In this document: piece by piece, positions 8,753 to 18,596 of the stretch
Layout of the letters: each line of letters starts with the position of its first letter
How positions within the stretch are numbered: the stretch's first letter is position 1
Source of the DNA: Campylobacter curvus
GTDB taxonomy: Bacteria; Campylobacterota; Campylobacteria; Campylobacterales; Campylobacteraceae
DNA: 64,000 bases
Assembly (NCBI RefSeq): GCF_013372125.1
Contig: NZ_CP053826.1
Coordinates: 558,001-622,000, forward strand
Direction of reading: 5' to 3'
Made by a program: the position numbers and the translations under genes
The notes under the pieces: model-generated
What the model saw: the letters and a program-made list of their open reading frames with translations, nothing else
What the model was told of the DNA's origin: nothing
Databases searched by the model: none

Positions 8753-10561
8753 ATGGCGAAGAAATTTATCGATATTATGGATACTACGTTTCGTGACGGC
8801 TTTCAGTCGGTTTATGGTGCCAGGGTGCTTATGGACGACTTTTTCCCCGCGGTCGAAGCGGCCAAAGAGGCGGGCATAAAGCACTTTGAATTTGGCGGCG
8901 GTGCACGCTTTCAGAGTCTTTATTTTTACCTTAATGAGGACGCATTCACGATGATGGATAAATTTCGCGTCATCGTGGGCGAAGGGGTAAATTTACAGAC
9001 ATTGGCGCGCGGAGTAAATACCGTGACGCTCGACACCGGTAGTCGTGAGCTCATAGACCTGCATGCAAAAATGTTTAAAAAGCATGGCACGACTACGATC
9101 AGAAATTTTGACGCGCTAAACGACGTGGAAAATTTAAAATATTCGGGCGAACGCATCGTTCATCACGGCCTTAAGCATGAGGTCGTAGTCACTATGATGG
9201 ATCTGCCGCCAAACTGCGTAGGAGCGCATGATGTAGCGTTTTACGAGAGGATTTTAAGGCAAATTTTAGACGCGGACATACCTTATCACAGTGTCTGTTT
9301 TAAGGACGCTAGCGGCACAAGCAGCCCGCAAAAGGTCTATGAAACTATCAAAATGGCTCGCAAACTTCTCCCACAAGATACTCATATCCGCCTTCATACT
9401 CATGAGACCGCCGGTGTCAGCGTAGCATGTTATCTCGCCGCGCTTGAGGCCGGAGCTGATGGCATCGATCTGGCCGCAAGTCCAGTCAGCGGAGGCACCA
9501 GCCAGCCTGATATACTCACGATGCTGCACGCCGTAAAGGGTAAAAATTTCGACCTTGGCGGGCTTGATGTGGAGAAAATTTTAAAATATGAAAGCGTATT
9601 GAGAGATTGTTTGAGCGATTATTTCACCCCGCCTGAAGCCATACAGGTAAGCCCTCTCATCCCGTTTTCGCCGATGCCGGGCGGTGCGCTCACTGCAAAT
9701 ACTCAAATGATGCGTGACAACAATATCCTTGATAAATTCCCCGCCGTGATAGAAGCTATGCGCGAGGTCGTCGAAAAGGGCGGTTACGGCACGAGCGTAA
9801 CGCCTGTCAGTCAGTTTTATTTCCAGCAAGCTTTTAATAACGTGATGTTTGGCAAATGGAAAAAGATAGCCGACGGATACGGCAAAATGGTGCTTGGCTA
9901 CTTCGGTCATACTCCTTGTGAGCCTGATAGCAAGGTCGTAAAGCTAGCCAGCGAACAGCTAAAGCTAAAGCCAACCAAAGAAAACGCCATCGATATCGCA
10001 GATCGCGATGAGAGTAAGTCGCTTAAAGCTACGCGTAAAATTTTAAAGAGCGAGGGTATAGCCGTTACCGACGAAAACGTATTTATCGCTGCTGCTTGCA
10101 AGGAAAAGGGCATAGCATTTTTAAAGGGCCAGGCAAAGGTCAATGTAAGAAAGATAAGTCAAATGCCAAAAGAGCAGCCATGCACGCAAAAATCCACTCA
10201 AAGCGGCAGGTATAGCGTAGTCGTAAACGGTAGCCGCTATAATGTCGAAGTAAGCGAGGGCTTTAACGATAGCGTGCAGGTAAAAAGCATAACCGAAGTT
10301 GCCGCAGAGCCCGCTAAAAATTCGTCTAAAAGCTCACCCGCCAGTCATAATGGCGACGCCATACTTAGCTCGGTGCCGGGAGTAGTGCATAAAATTTTGA
10401 TCAAAGCAGGCGATAAGGTCAAGAAAGGGCAAGCTATCGTCGTGCTAGAAGCTATGAAAATGGAGATAGAAGTCTCCGCTCCAAAAGACGGCACGATAAG
10501 CTCGATCGAAGTAAAGCAGGGGCAAAATGTAGAAAGCTCTCAGGTTATAGCCAGGATGTAG
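8753..10561 (+). CDS. pycB: Pyruvate carboxylase subunit B (carboxyltransferase plus biotin carrier)
   Basis: Biotin-dependent carboxyl transfer to pyruvate, giving oxaloacetate; partner of the separate biotin carboxylase subunit PycA, not in this window. The 602 residues divide into a TIM-barrel carboxyltransferase (opening IMDTTFRDGFQS; metal-binding HTHET near 220), a conserved C-terminal CT region, a Ser/Ala-rich linker at about 515-535 and a biotinyl domain ending the protein. The biotin-accepting lysine is Lys569 in EAMKMEI. Oxaloacetate decarboxylase alpha has the same layout, but no beta or gamma subunit genes lie here and pckA follows, which supports an anaplerotic PycB. A terminator-like hairpin separates it from pckA. 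Confidence 0.93.
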   Translation: MAKKFIDIMDTTFRDGFQSVYGARVLMDDFFPAVEAAKEAGIKHFEFGGGARFQSLYFYLNEDAFTMMDKFRVIVGEGVNLQTLARGVNTVTLDTGSRELIDLHAKMFKKHGTTTIRNFDALNDVENLKYSGERIVHHGLKHEVVVTMMDLPPNCVGAHDVAFYERILRQILDADIPYHSVCFKDASGTSSPQKVYETIKMARKLLPQDTHIRLHTHETAGVSVACYLAALEAGADGIDLAASPVSGGTSQPDILTMLHAVKGKNFDLGGLDVEKILKYESVLRDCLSDYFTPPEAIQVSPLIPFSPMPGGALTANTQMMRDNNILDKFPAVIEAMREVVEKGGYGTSVTPVSQFYFQQAFNNVMFGKWKKIADGYGKMVLGYFGHTPCEPDSKVVKLASEQLKLKPTKENAIDIADRDESKSLKATRKILKSEGIAVTDENVFIAAACKEKGIAFLKGQAKVNVRKISQMPKEQPCTQKSTQSGRYSVVVNGSRYNVEVSEGFNDSVQVKSITEVAAEPAKNSSKSSPASHNGDAILSSVPGVVHKILIKAGDKVKKGQAIVVLEAMKMEIEVSAPKDGTISSIEVKQGQNVESSQVIARM

Positions 10562-10566
10562 GCCTA

Positions 10567-10601
10567 AAATAGGCCGTTACCATGATGGTGCGGTCTATTT
10601 T
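10567..10601 (+). terminator. Likely intrinsic terminator after pycB
   Basis: AAAATAG (10567-10573) pairs with CTATTTT (10595-10601), with CCG/CGG and ACC/GGT continuing the stem inward. The run TTTTGTTTTTGC follows. A second small inverted repeat, GGCCTA-AAA-TAGGCC, overlaps it at 10561-10575. Confidence 0.65.
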
Positions 10602-10852
10602 GTTTTTGCTTCTTAGTGAAGCGACTATACTCATATCCGTGCCAGCCTCTATTTTATCCTTAAAAAAATAAATTAAATCCCAAATGAAAATTTAGCCTCC
10701 ATAAAGCTACGTAAATTCCGGCGCAAGCTCAATAAAGAGGGTGTTAAGGAATATTGCACTAATATTTTGAAATACAAGCGGCATGGTAAATTTAAATTTA
10801 CTTTGTTGCTGGTGAAAGTTAGACTATTTTGATCAAAATTTAAAGGAAAACT
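10602..10852. other. Intergenic region upstream of pckA, no gene seen
   Basis: About 250 bp with no open frame that has a convincing start and composition, and no repeat resembling the dispersed family. It presumably holds the pckA promoter. AAAGGA just before ATG 10853 is the ribosome binding site. Confidence 0.5.
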
Positions 10853-12430
10853 ATGGTAAATGAACTAGAAAATTTAGGCTTGAGTGACATCAAAAAGATC
10901 AATCACAACCTTAGCTACGATGAGCTTTTCGAGCTTGAAAAGGCTCGCGGCGAAGGGCGCGTGTCAAGCAACGGCACATTTATGGTGGATACTGGCATCT
11001 TCACGGGTCGCAGCCCGAAAGATAAATACTTCGTAAAACAAGATCCTAGCCAAAAATACATCGCCTGGGGCAAGATAAATCAACCTATCTCAAAAGAGCT
11101 TTTCGACAAGCTTCTAGCAAAAGCCAAAAAGCAGCTTAGCGGCAAGGAAATTTTCATCCAAGACGCATTTTGCGGGGCGAGCGAAAAGAGTAAAAAGTCC
11201 GTGCGTTTTGTGACCGAAGTTGCGTGGCAGGCGCATTTTGTAAAAAATATGTTTATCCGCCCGAGTGAGGCGGAACTAGCTAAATTTAGCCCAGATTTCG
11301 TCGTTTATAACGCTTGCAAATGCAAAAACGAGGACTACAAAAATGACGGGCTGCACTCGGATGTATTCGTCATTTTCAACGTCGAGGAAAACGTCGCTGT
11401 CATCGGCGGTACGTGGTATGGCGGCGAGATGAAAAAAGGAATTTTCTCGATGATGAACTACTGGCTGCCGCTTGAAGGCAAGCTAAGCATGCACTGCTCG
11501 GCAAACATCGGCAAGGCGGGCGATACCGCGCTATTTTTCGGACTTAGCGGCACGGGCAAGACGACGCTTTCGACCGACCCCAATCGCAAGCTAATAGGCG
11601 ATGACGAGCACGGCTGGGACGATGATGGCGTGTTTAACTTCGAGGGCGGTTGCTACGCGAAGTGTATCAATCTCGATCCAAGCAGCGAGCCTGAAATTTA
11701 CGCTGCCATTAGGCGCGATGCACTGCTTGAGAACGTCGTCGCGGACGAAAACGGAGCGGTTGATTACAAAGACGGTAGCAAGACCGAAAACACCCGCGTG
11801 AGCTACCCGATCTATCACATCGACAACTACGAGCCAAGCTCAAGCGGCGGACATCCTAAAAACATCATCTTTCTAACGGCCGACGCATTCGGCGTTTTGC
11901 CACCGGTGGCAAAGCTTAGCAAAGAGCAGGCGATGTATTATTTCCTAAGCGGCTACACCGCCAAGGTTGCCGGCACCGAGCGGGGTATCACCGAGCCTGT
12001 GGCGACGTTTAGCGCGTGCTTTGGCGAGCCTTTCATGCCGCTACACCCGACCGTTTATGCAAAGCTTCTTGGCGAGAAGATCGATAAACACGGCGTCAAT
12101 GTCTATCTGGTAAATACCGGCTGGAGCGGCGGAGCGTATGGCACGGGCAAGCGCATGAGTATCAAGGCGACTCGCGCGTGCATAAACGCGATACTTGACG
12201 GCAGCATCACGAAGTGTGAATTTGAAAATTTTGAAAAATTTGACCTCGCAATACCAAAGGAGCTAGCAGGCGTCGAAACCAAGCTGCTAAACCCGATAAA
12301 CACGTGGGCAAACGCGAGCGAATATATCGCTACACGCGGTAAGCTAGCCAAGATGTTCGTAGAAAATTTCAAACGCTACGAAGACGTGAAAGAGGGCGTG
12401 GAATTTGCCAAAGCCGGTCCAAAAGCTTAA
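10853..12430 (+). CDS. pckA: Phosphoenolpyruvate carboxykinase (ATP)
   Basis: Converts oxaloacetate and ATP to PEP, ADP and CO2, the entry to gluconeogenesis. The 525-residue cytoplasmic enzyme has its P-loop [11 protein letters not shown] at about 230-240, followed by the kinase-2 type metal site IGDDEHGW, and an ATP-family N-terminal [10 protein letters not shown]. Length is normal for ATP-type enzymes. Together with pycB upstream it closes a pyruvate-oxaloacetate-PEP route, which bypasses pyruvate kinase in organisms living on amino acids. The TTG start of the next gene lies inside its last codons. Confidence 0.97.
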   Translation: MVNELENLGLSDIKKINHNLSYDELFELEKARGEGRVSSNGTFMVDTGIFTGRSPKDKYFVKQDPSQKYIAWGKINQPISKELFDKLLAKAKKQLSGKEIFIQDAFCGASEKSKKSVRFVTEVAWQAHFVKNMFIRPSEAELAKFSPDFVVYNACKCKNEDYKNDGLHSDVFVIFNVEENVAVIGGTWYGGEMKKGIFSMMNYWLPLEGKLSMHCSANIGKAGDTALFFGLSGTGKTTLSTDPNRKLIGDDEHGWDDDGVFNFEGGCYAKCINLDPSSEPEIYAAIRRDALLENVVADENGAVDYKDGSKTENTRVSYPIYHIDNYEPSSSGGHPKNIIFLTADAFGVLPPVAKLSKEQAMYYFLSGYTAKVAGTERGITEPVATFSACFGEPFMPLHPTVYAKLLGEKIDKHGVNVYLVNTGWSGGAYGTGKRMSIKATRACINAILDGSITKCEFENFEKFDLAIPKELAGVETKLLNPINTWANASEYIATRGKLAKMFVENFKRYEDVKEGVEFAKAGPKA

Positions 12431-13775
12431 ATTTGGACTGCTTGTAGGAGCGATTTTGCTTGCGGGCTGCGAGGACTCCCGCGAGCAAAACGCACCGCTA
12501 AAATCCGCTAAACAGCCGACTGTCTCGCTGATATCCTACGATAGTGCGCTAGAGTATCTAAACGCATATCGAAACGGCTCACAGCTTAAAAGCCTGAAAT
12601 TTAACGACGACCTCGCACTGGGCGCTAAAAACCATGCCAGATACTGCACCACAAACGAATACATGGGACACGACGAGACGAGAGGTAGTAAAAATTTCAC
12701 CGGCGCAAACCCGGCGGAGCGAGCGAAATTCGCCGGGTATCAAGCCGCAAGCGTGTTTGAAAACATAGCTTACAAAGAGGATTTTACCTCCGCGATCGAC
12801 GGGCTTTTTACGGCGATATATCATAGATTTGCATTTTTGAGTCCTAGCGTCGATGAGGTCGGGTATTTCATGGCAAAGGATGAGAAATTTTCCTCTTTCG
12901 TCTTTTTGATAGGAAATTCCAAGATCGAAAATTTTTGCAAAAAGGGCTTGAGCGACGGCGGAAGCGGGAAATTTTACACCCGTGTCTGCGCGAACGAAGA
13001 TCTCAAGATGCGCGCAGATAGGCTTGAGAGCCTCACTTACTCAAGCAGACCTTATGTAAAATTTCCTGAGGGCATGCCAGTGCTACCTTATTTTAGCGGC
13101 GAGAGCCCGGATCCCTTCCCCGAGTGCAAGATCACTGCAAATCCCGTCAGCATCGAGCTTAGCCAAAATTTTAAAAATATAAAAATGCTAAATTTCGAGA
13201 TATATAAAGATAGCGAGCGGCTTAAAGATCTAAAAATTTTAGACGTCAAAAACGATGTCAACAAAAAATTTAGCCCGCAGCAGTTTGCGGCGTTTTCGCG
13301 CGAAGTGTTTGACTTTGACGCGCAGTATCAAGCGGTCTTTAGCTACGAGAGAGACGGCGTCAGACAAGATGACATAAAATGGAGCTTTAAGACAAAGGGC
13401 TTTTCTCATCCATATTTCGAGGCGGCGGGCGGCGATGTTTTGGGCGTGGATGCGGACAAGACATACGAGATATTTTTCCGCCCCAAAAACTGTAACGATG
13501 TCATCAAAAGATATGACTACAAATATCCAAAATCTTTAAGTCCTGACATCAAACAAAGCGGAACGAACACGCTTAGCGTAAATTTAAGCGGACTAAAGGG
13601 CGATAGCCTAGAGATCTTGCTAAATAACGCAACTCCTGTAAAGGTCGTGCTCACAAGCAGTTCGCAAAAGGCTCTCGAAAAAAGGCGAGGATATCTCATA
13701 AAAGGCGTACTGGTCGCATTGACGGCTATCTTTGCGTTTGCGCTGATATGGCTAAATTTTAAGAGATCAAAGTAA
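12405..13775 (+). CDS. CAP-domain (SCP/PR1-like) lipoprotein with C-terminal membrane helix
   Basis: 456 residues from a TTG start that overlaps pckA by 26 bp. The N-terminus is a lipoprotein signal with lipobox ILLAGC (Cys22). A CAP domain follows (about 45-180): [29 protein letters not shown], then MGHDE, ENIAY and the [10 protein letters not shown] block, matching the His-Glu-Glu-His cleft residues of the fold. The remainder (about 190-430) looks like a beta-rich periplasmic domain with paired cysteines (NCNDVIK, FPECKI). Residues about 432-452 form a hydrophobic helix followed by NFKRSK, so the protein may be anchored at both ends, which is odd for a lipoprotein. Function of bacterial CAP proteins is mostly unknown. 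Confidence 0.8.
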   Translation: MPKPVQKLKFGLLVGAILLAGCEDSREQNAPLKSAKQPTVSLISYDSALEYLNAYRNGSQLKSLKFNDDLALGAKNHARYCTTNEYMGHDETRGSKNFTGANPAERAKFAGYQAASVFENIAYKEDFTSAIDGLFTAIYHRFAFLSPSVDEVGYFMAKDEKFSSFVFLIGNSKIENFCKKGLSDGGSGKFYTRVCANEDLKMRADRLESLTYSSRPYVKFPEGMPVLPYFSGESPDPFPECKITANPVSIELSQNFKNIKMLNFEIYKDSERLKDLKILDVKNDVNKKFSPQQFAAFSREVFDFDAQYQAVFSYERDGVRQDDIKWSFKTKGFSHPYFEAAGGDVLGVDADKTYEIFFRPKNCNDVIKRYDYKYPKSLSPDIKQSGTNTLSVNLSGLKGDSLEILLNNATPVKVVLTSSSQKALEKRRGYLIKGVLVALTAIFAFALIWLNFKRSK

Positions 13776-13780
13776 GAGGC

Positions 13781-13806
13781 GTTTAAATTTTGAGTAAAAT
13801 TTAAAC
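13781..13806. terminator. Hairpin downstream of the CAP lipoprotein gene
   Basis: GTTTAAATTTT (13781-13791), loop GAGT, AAAATTTAAAC (13796-13806): an 11-bp perfect AT-rich stem 5 bp after the stop codon. No GC core, so termination strength is uncertain. Confidence 0.5.
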
Positions 13807-13914
13807 ATCGCCGGTCGTTTTTGCTATCATCGTTTCTAAATTCTAAAAATTAAATTTGAATTTTAGGCTAAAAGTAATATAGTTTAATAAAATCTATGTT
13901 ACAAAGGACGTTTT

Positions 13915-15207
13915 ATGAGCGAGCAAAAAGGCGGAATTTTCTCTTTTTATTTTAAGAGCAACCTGCTTGTGAGGATTTTGATAGGCCTTATCGTGGGTGC
14001 TATTTTTGGTATCGTTTTTCAAAATGCAGGCCAGGCGATCGAGTTTTTGCAGCCATTTGGAGACCTTTTCATTAGGCTTTTAAAGATGATAATGGTGCCC
14101 GTGATCGTCTGCACCCTCATCGTAGGAACGAGCTCCATCTCGCCGGCTCAGCTTGGCAAGGTCGGCGTAAAGATCATTATATTTTATCTGATAACGTCAC
14201 TTTTTGCCATTATCATCGGACTTTTTGTGGGTGCGGTCATAGCTCCTGGCGAGGGGATGATGCTAGAAAACATCGCTGGCACGGCTAAGGAGGCCAAGGC
14301 TCCGACCTTGGTGCAAATTTTGCTTGACATCGTGCCGACGAATCCTTTTGGCTCGGTGGCTAAGGGCGAAGTGCTACCTACCATTTGTTTTTGCGTATTT
14401 TTTGGTATCGCACTTGCATTTTGCCGTGATAGCAAAGACGAAAAGGTCAAAAATTCAGCCGATGTCGTGTTTTCGTTTTTTGAGGGCATGAGCGAGGTCA
14501 TGTTCAAAGTCGTCGGCTGGGTCATGCAATACGCCCCTATCGGCGTTTTCGCGCTTATTTTCATCGTTTTTTCAAAGAGCGGTGCGGATGCTTTCGGACC
14601 GCTCTTGAGCGTCACGATCAGCGTTTATATAGGCCTTTTGCTTCAGATCGTTTTGGTTTATTGCGTGATCTGCTTGATCTATAAACTAAGCCCTATAAAA
14701 TTCTTAAAAAAGGTTCGTCCGCCGATGGTGACGGCCTTTGTGACGCGTTCATCCGGTGCTACGATACCTGTGTCTATGGAGACGGCGGAAAAAGATATGG
14801 GCGTGCCAAGAAGCATCTTTGGCTTTACTATCCCGGTGGGAGCTACGATAAATATGGACGGAACTACCATATATCTTGGCGTTTGCGCGATCTTTATCGC
14901 AAACATCGTGGGTGTGCCGCTAAATTTTTCGCAGCAGCTCACGGTCGTTTTGACCGCTGTTTTGGCCTCGATCGGGACAGCCGGAGTGCCTGGCGCCGGT
15001 GCTATCATGCTTTTGATGGTGCTTGAGTCGGTCGGTCTAAAAGTGGAGGCCGGAAGCGTCGTAGCCATAGCTTATGGCATGATACTTGGTATAGATGCTA
15101 TCCTCGATATGGGTAGGACATCGATGAATGTAGTCGGTGATATGGTCGGTGCGGTCATAGTCGCCAAGAGTGAAAACGAACTGGATATGGAGGTATGGAA
15201 CAGATGA
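13915..15207 (+). CDS. Dicarboxylate/amino acid:cation symporter (DAACS), copy 1
   Basis: Inner-membrane symporter of the GltP/GltPh/DctA family, 430 residues, importing glutamate, aspartate or C4-dicarboxylates with Na+ or H+. The family core is clear: serine-rich HP1 (FVTRSSGATIPVS near 275), NMDGTTIYLG in TM7, the HP2 region GTAGVPGAGAIML and the TM8 DAILDMGRTSMNVVGD, where the aspartate and arginine contact amino-acid substrates in characterised homologues. The Arg-x-x-x-Asn pattern favours acidic amino acids such as glutamate or aspartate, consistent with the racemase whose ATG overlaps its stop (ATGA). Confidence 0.92.
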   Translation: MSEQKGGIFSFYFKSNLLVRILIGLIVGAIFGIVFQNAGQAIEFLQPFGDLFIRLLKMIMVPVIVCTLIVGTSSISPAQLGKVGVKIIIFYLITSLFAIIIGLFVGAVIAPGEGMMLENIAGTAKEAKAPTLVQILLDIVPTNPFGSVAKGEVLPTICFCVFFGIALAFCRDSKDEKVKNSADVVFSFFEGMSEVMFKVVGWVMQYAPIGVFALIFIVFSKSGADAFGPLLSVTISVYIGLLLQIVLVYCVICLIYKLSPIKFLKKVRPPMVTAFVTRSSGATIPVSMETAEKDMGVPRSIFGFTIPVGATINMDGTTIYLGVCAIFIANIVGVPLNFSQQLTVVLTAVLASIGTAGVPGAGAIMLLMVLESVGLKVEAGSVVAIAYGMILGIDAILDMGRTSMNVVGDMVGAVIVAKSENELDMEVWNR

Positions 15208-15893
15208 AATGCCTAGGGATAATCGGCGGCATGGGGCCGCTGGCAAGTGCCGATCTTTACAAGAAAATGACGGAACTAACGCCTGCTACGTGCGATCAAG
15301 AGCATCTGCATATAGTGATAGATTCTTATTCGCAGATAGAGGATAGGACGAAATTTATAATGGGCGAGGGGCCAAGTCCTCTGCCAAAGCTGGTAGAAGG
15401 CGCCAAACGGCTGAAAAATGCCGGCTGCGAGGCGCTACTGATGTCTTGCAATACAGCGCATTTTTTCGCCGAGGATATCCAAAAGCAGGCCGGAGTCAAA
15501 ATTTTACATATCGCAAGGGCCGCGGTAGATGCCATAAAAGGGCGATACCCGGACGCGAAAGATATCGCTGTCATAGCAACTAGCGGCACGAAAAAAGCGC
15601 GCGTATACGATAAAATTTTAGACGAATACGGGCTAAATAGCGTGAGCTTTACAAAAGAGCAACAAGACGGGATTATGGACTGCATCTATAAGGGTGTGAA
15701 GGCCGGTAAGACGCAAGAATTCGTACCGATCTTCAACAAAATCATAAACGGGATAAAGGCTGATGTTTATATCGCCGCTTGCACCGAGATACCTATGTTT
15801 TTGCCGTTTTTGGATAGGGATTATAAATTTATAGACGCGACGCTGGAGCTCGCCAAGGTCGGTGTAGAGTTTGGACTAGAGAGGAAAATTTAG
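15204..15893 (+). CDS. Aspartate/glutamate racemase family protein
   Basis: PLP-independent racemase of the Asp/Glu/hydantoin family, 229 residues, expected to interconvert L- and D-aspartate or glutamate through two cysteines. Both are present: Cys in LLMSCNTAHFF (near 80) and in VYIAACTEIPMF (near 195). The N-terminal IGGMGPLASADLYKKMTEL is typical of YgeA/aspartate racemases rather than MurI. ATG 15204 forms an ATGA overlap with the upstream symporter stop and lies 10 bases after GGAGG; an ATG at 15195 is only one base from that site. The coupled symporter suggests import of acidic amino acids, perhaps D-forms, for racemisation. Confidence 0.88.
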   Translation: MKCLGIIGGMGPLASADLYKKMTELTPATCDQEHLHIVIDSYSQIEDRTKFIMGEGPSPLPKLVEGAKRLKNAGCEALLMSCNTAHFFAEDIQKQAGVKILHIARAAVDAIKGRYPDAKDIAVIATSGTKKARVYDKILDEYGLNSVSFTKEQQDGIMDCIYKGVKAGKTQEFVPIFNKIINGIKADVYIAACTEIPMFLPFLDRDYKFIDATLELAKVGVEFGLERKI

Positions 15894-15914
15894 AGCGCAA
15901 AACGCTCTAAATTT
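15886..15914. terminator. Strong bidirectional terminator
   Basis: AAATTTAGAGCG (15886-15897), loop CAAAA, CGCTCTAAATTT (15903-15914): a perfect 12-bp stem between the convergent racemase and second DAACS genes. A-tract and T-tract flanks allow it to work on both strands. Confidence 0.85.
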
Positions 15915-15917
15915 AAA

Positions 15918-17252
15918 TCATGAGTGAAAATGATACTCTTCTGGATGATCCAAAGCGTATCTAAATTTATCCATATCCACTTTTTTGTCCCAGATAGAGA
16001 CTATCATGCAGCCCACGGCGTTTCCGCAGAGGTTGCCTACCGCGCGCATCTCGGACATAAATTTATCCACGCCTAGCAATATCGCCACGCTAGCTACCGC
16101 GATGCCCGTGCTAGGGAGTGCGGCGAGTGTGCCTGCTAATACTATAAATCCTGATCCCGTCACGCCCACAGCCCCTTTGCTGGTGATCATCAGTACGATT
16201 AGGATGCTGATTAGATGCCCGATCGTGAGATCGACATTTGTCGCGTATGATAGGAAAATGATACTAAGGCTTAGGTAGATGTTCGTGCAGTCTAGGTTGA
16301 ATGAGTAGCCAGTCGGTATGATGAGGCCTACGGCGCCTTTGTTGATGCCGGCGGACTCTAGCTTTTGCATGAGGGGAGCTAGTGCTGTCTCGCTGGAGCT
16401 GGTGGCAAAGACGACTAGTACTTCGCGCGATATGAAGCGCATAAATTTAAAGATATTGACCTTTGCGAAATAGCAGATGATACCCAGCACGATAAAGATG
16501 AAAAAGCACGATGCAGCCGCCATCACGAGTAGTAGCTCGACCATGCCTAGTAGCGAGCTGATGCCAAATTTACCGATCAAAAACGCCATTGCCGAAAACG
16601 CTGCGACCGGACTAAACAGCATCAAAATGGCAAGTAATTTTAGCACATAGTGCTGGATCTTTTCTAGCGGCTTTAGCACGAGCTTTTTGTGATCGTTGTT
16701 TAAAAACGAAAGCACGATCGCGACTACTAGCGCCATAAATAGCACTTGAAGCGTATTTGCATGGATAAATGGTGAGATAGGATCAGGTGGGATAGCACCT
16801 TTTAGGATGTGTAGCACGTGCTCGACAAAGCCAAGATTAGCCGAGCCGTCGCTAGCTTTTATAAATTTATCCACGCTGGAGGTATCTAGCGTAGCAGGGT
16901 CGATATTCATGCCATGACCCGGGCGTAAAACCTCACCGAATAAAATTCCCACGGCAAGGGCAAGCGTGCTCACGACTTCAAAGTAGATAAACGCTTTAAA
17001 GCCGATCGTGCCGAGATCTTTTAGACTCTCAAGCCCCACGATACCGGAGATGATGGTTAGAAAAATGATCGGTCCGATGAGCCATTTCAAGGCCTTGATG
17101 AAATAATCGATCCCGGGCTTGCTGGCGATACCAAGCTCTGGGTAGAAATGCCCCACCAGCACGCCGGCTACGATGCCTAAAACGACCCAAAACGCGAGGT
17201 TGAAGAGCAACTTTGTCGCAAAATTTGCGTTTTTTATGTATTGTGGTATCAA
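15918..17252 (-). CDS. Dicarboxylate/amino acid:cation symporter (DAACS), copy 2
   Basis: 444-residue symporter of the same superfamily as 13915-15207 but a different branch. HP1 reads FATSSSETALAPLMQKLE, the TM7 motif is SFNLDCTNIYLS in place of NMDGT, HP2 includes GAVGVTGSGFIVLAGT, and TM8 has GVDKFMSEMRAVGNLCGN. The R-x-x-x-N in TM8 and SSSET in HP1 resemble DctA/GltP-type C4-dicarboxylate transporters. The N-terminal segment and loop GHGMNIDPATLD are family-typical. It faces copy 1/racemase across a bidirectional terminator and lies 10 bp downstream of the cyclophilin gene on the same strand. Likely substrate: succinate/fumarate/malate or aspartate; not resolvable by eye. Confidence 0.9.
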   Translation of the reverse strand: MIPQYIKNANFATKLLFNLAFWVVLGIVAGVLVGHFYPELGIASKPGIDYFIKALKWLIGPIIFLTIISGIVGLESLKDLGTIGFKAFIYFEVVSTLALAVGILFGEVLRPGHGMNIDPATLDTSSVDKFIKASDGSANLGFVEHVLHILKGAIPPDPISPFIHANTLQVLFMALVVAIVLSFLNNDHKKLVLKPLEKIQHYVLKLLAILMLFSPVAAFSAMAFLIGKFGISSLLGMVELLLVMAAASCFFIFIVLGIICYFAKVNIFKFMRFISREVLVVFATSSSETALAPLMQKLESAGINKGAVGLIIPTGYSFNLDCTNIYLSLSIIFLSYATNVDLTIGHLISILIVLMITSKGAVGVTGSGFIVLAGTLAALPSTGIAVASVAILLGVDKFMSEMRAVGNLCGNAVGCMIVSIWDKKVDMDKFRYALDHPEEYHFHS

Positions 17253-17262
17253 AATTTATCCT

Positions 17263-17754
17263 TTACAGGCTTTCTTTTATCTGTGCTAAGATGATCTTAT
17301 CGCCCTGTCTGATGCTGTCTAGCACCTTTAGGCTCTCTTCGTTCGCACATTTTCCAAATACCGTATGAACGCCGTTTAGATGAGGCTGCGGACTATGACA
17401 GATGAAAAACTGCGAACCGCCAGTATCGCGACCCGCATGCGCCATAGATAGGCTACCACGCTCATGTTTTACCTTTTGCCCGTCGCATTCGCATTTTATG
17501 CGCCAGCCAGGACCTCCCATGCCGTTTCCGTTGGGGCAACCGCCTTGTATGACGAAATTTGGTATCACACGGTGAAAATTCAGCCCGTTGTAAAAGCCGC
17601 TTTTTATGAGCTCTACGAAATTTGCGGCCGCTTGCGGAGCTTCGTCTGCAAAAAGCTCAAGCGTTATGTCGCCTTTTTCGGTACTAAGGACGGCAAATCT
17701 CGACTTTCTTAGTTCGTCTAGATCCACATCGTAAATTTTTAACTCTTCACGCAT
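17263..17754 (-). CDS. Peptidyl-prolyl cis-trans isomerase, cyclophilin type
   Basis: Catalyses proline isomerisation in protein folding. The 163 residues contain the whole cyclophilin core: [19 protein letters not shown], with catalytic Arg in FHRV, the FFIC active-site strand ([10 protein letters not shown]) and [12 protein letters not shown]. There is no signal peptide, so this is a cytoplasmic PpiB-like form; the N-terminal 20 residues ([20 protein letters not shown]) are a short extension. It follows the YebC gene by 17 bp in the same direction and is probably co-transcribed. Confidence 0.93.
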   Translation of the reverse strand: MREELKIYDVDLDELRKSRFAVLSTEKGDITLELFADEAPQAAANFVELIKSGFYNGLNFHRVIPNFVIQGGCPNGNGMGGPGWRIKCECDGQKVKHERGSLSMAHAGRDTGGSQFFICHSPQPHLNGVHTVFGKCANEESLKVLDSIRQGDKIILAQIKESL

Positions 17755-17771
17755 ATTTTTCCTTTGAAATT

Positions 17772-18479
17772 TTATTCGATATTCGTATAAACAGCTTGCA
17801 CATCATCGTCGTCTTCTAGCTTGTCAAGCAGTCTTTCGACCTCTTGCATCTGCTCCTCGCTCAAGGTGATGGTGGAATTTGGGATGTATTGAAGCGTGCC
17901 TTTTTTGACCTCAAGTCCTAGCTTTTCGATGCCTTCATGAAGCGTACCAAAGCTGGTGTAGTCGCCATAGACATAAAGCGTGTCGTCCTCAAACTCGATA
18001 TCGCTTAGTCCGAAGTCTATCAGCTCTAGCTCGATCTCTTCGATATCTGTGGTAGGTTTGTTCAGCTCAAAGACGCTCTTTCTTGAAAACATGAAGCTAA
18101 GGCTCCCGGTTGGTAGCACTTCGCCGCCGTTTTTACTAAATATAGCCTTTACGTTTGCGACCGTTCGTGTCGGATTGTCGGTAGCACACTCGACTATTAT
18201 TTGCACGCCGTGTGCGGCCTTTCCGTCATAAAATATCGTTTTTATATCCGCGCTATCTTTGCCGTTAGCGCGCTTTATAGCCGCGTCGATGTTGTCTTTT
18301 GGCATATTTTCGGCCTTTGCGGCGGCTATGGCGGCACGAAGCTTCGGGTTCATATCAGGATCGACGCCACCCTCTTTGGCGGCTACCGTTATGGCTTTGG
18401 CAAGCTTTGGAAAAACCTTGCTCATCTTGTCCCAGCGCGCTTCTTTGGCCGCTCGTCTATACTCGAATGCTCGTCCCAT
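17772..18479 (-). CDS. YebC/PmpR family DNA-binding regulatory protein
   Basis: 235-residue protein of the broadly conserved YebC family, linked to transcription regulation and, more recently for some members, to translation of proline-rich stretches. The hallmark N-terminus [21 protein letters not shown] and FPKLAKAI, then [28 protein letters not shown] are present. The longer reading starting seven codons earlier is not used, because AAGGAAAAG sits directly before ATG 18479 and the family begins MGR. Acidic C-terminal end (LEDDDDVQ) is usual. Confidence 0.94.
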   Translation of the reverse strand: MGRAFEYRRAAKEARWDKMSKVFPKLAKAITVAAKEGGVDPDMNPKLRAAIAAAKAENMPKDNIDAAIKRANGKDSADIKTIFYDGKAAHGVQIIVECATDNPTRTVANVKAIFSKNGGEVLPTGSLSFMFSRKSVFELNKPTTDIEEIELELIDFGLSDIEFEDDTLYVYGDYTSFGTLHEGIEKLGLEVKKGTLQYIPNSTITLSEEQMQEVERLLDKLEDDDDVQAVYTNIE

Positions 18480-18560
18480 ACTTTTCCTTACAAAAATCAA
18501 AAATTTTCAAGATTATATCTAAAACAAAATTTTATTATTTTGAAATTTGGTGCATTTTGG

Positions 18561-18566
18561 TATGAT
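18561..18566 (+). promoter_or_regulatory. Possible -10 box for the GNAT/copper operon
   Basis: TATGAT lies 30 bp before the GNAT start codon within the AT-rich divergent gap. No clear -35 is visible, as is usual for Campylobacter sigma70 promoters. Confidence 0.35.
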
Positions 18567-18596
18567 TTGATAAAAATTTATATTTTGGGACTTATA

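Noticed and set aside
18201-18596. Upstream extension of the GNAT frame
   Set aside because: Overlaps yebC on the other strand and has no start or ribosome site; ATG 18597 gives a normal GNAT length.
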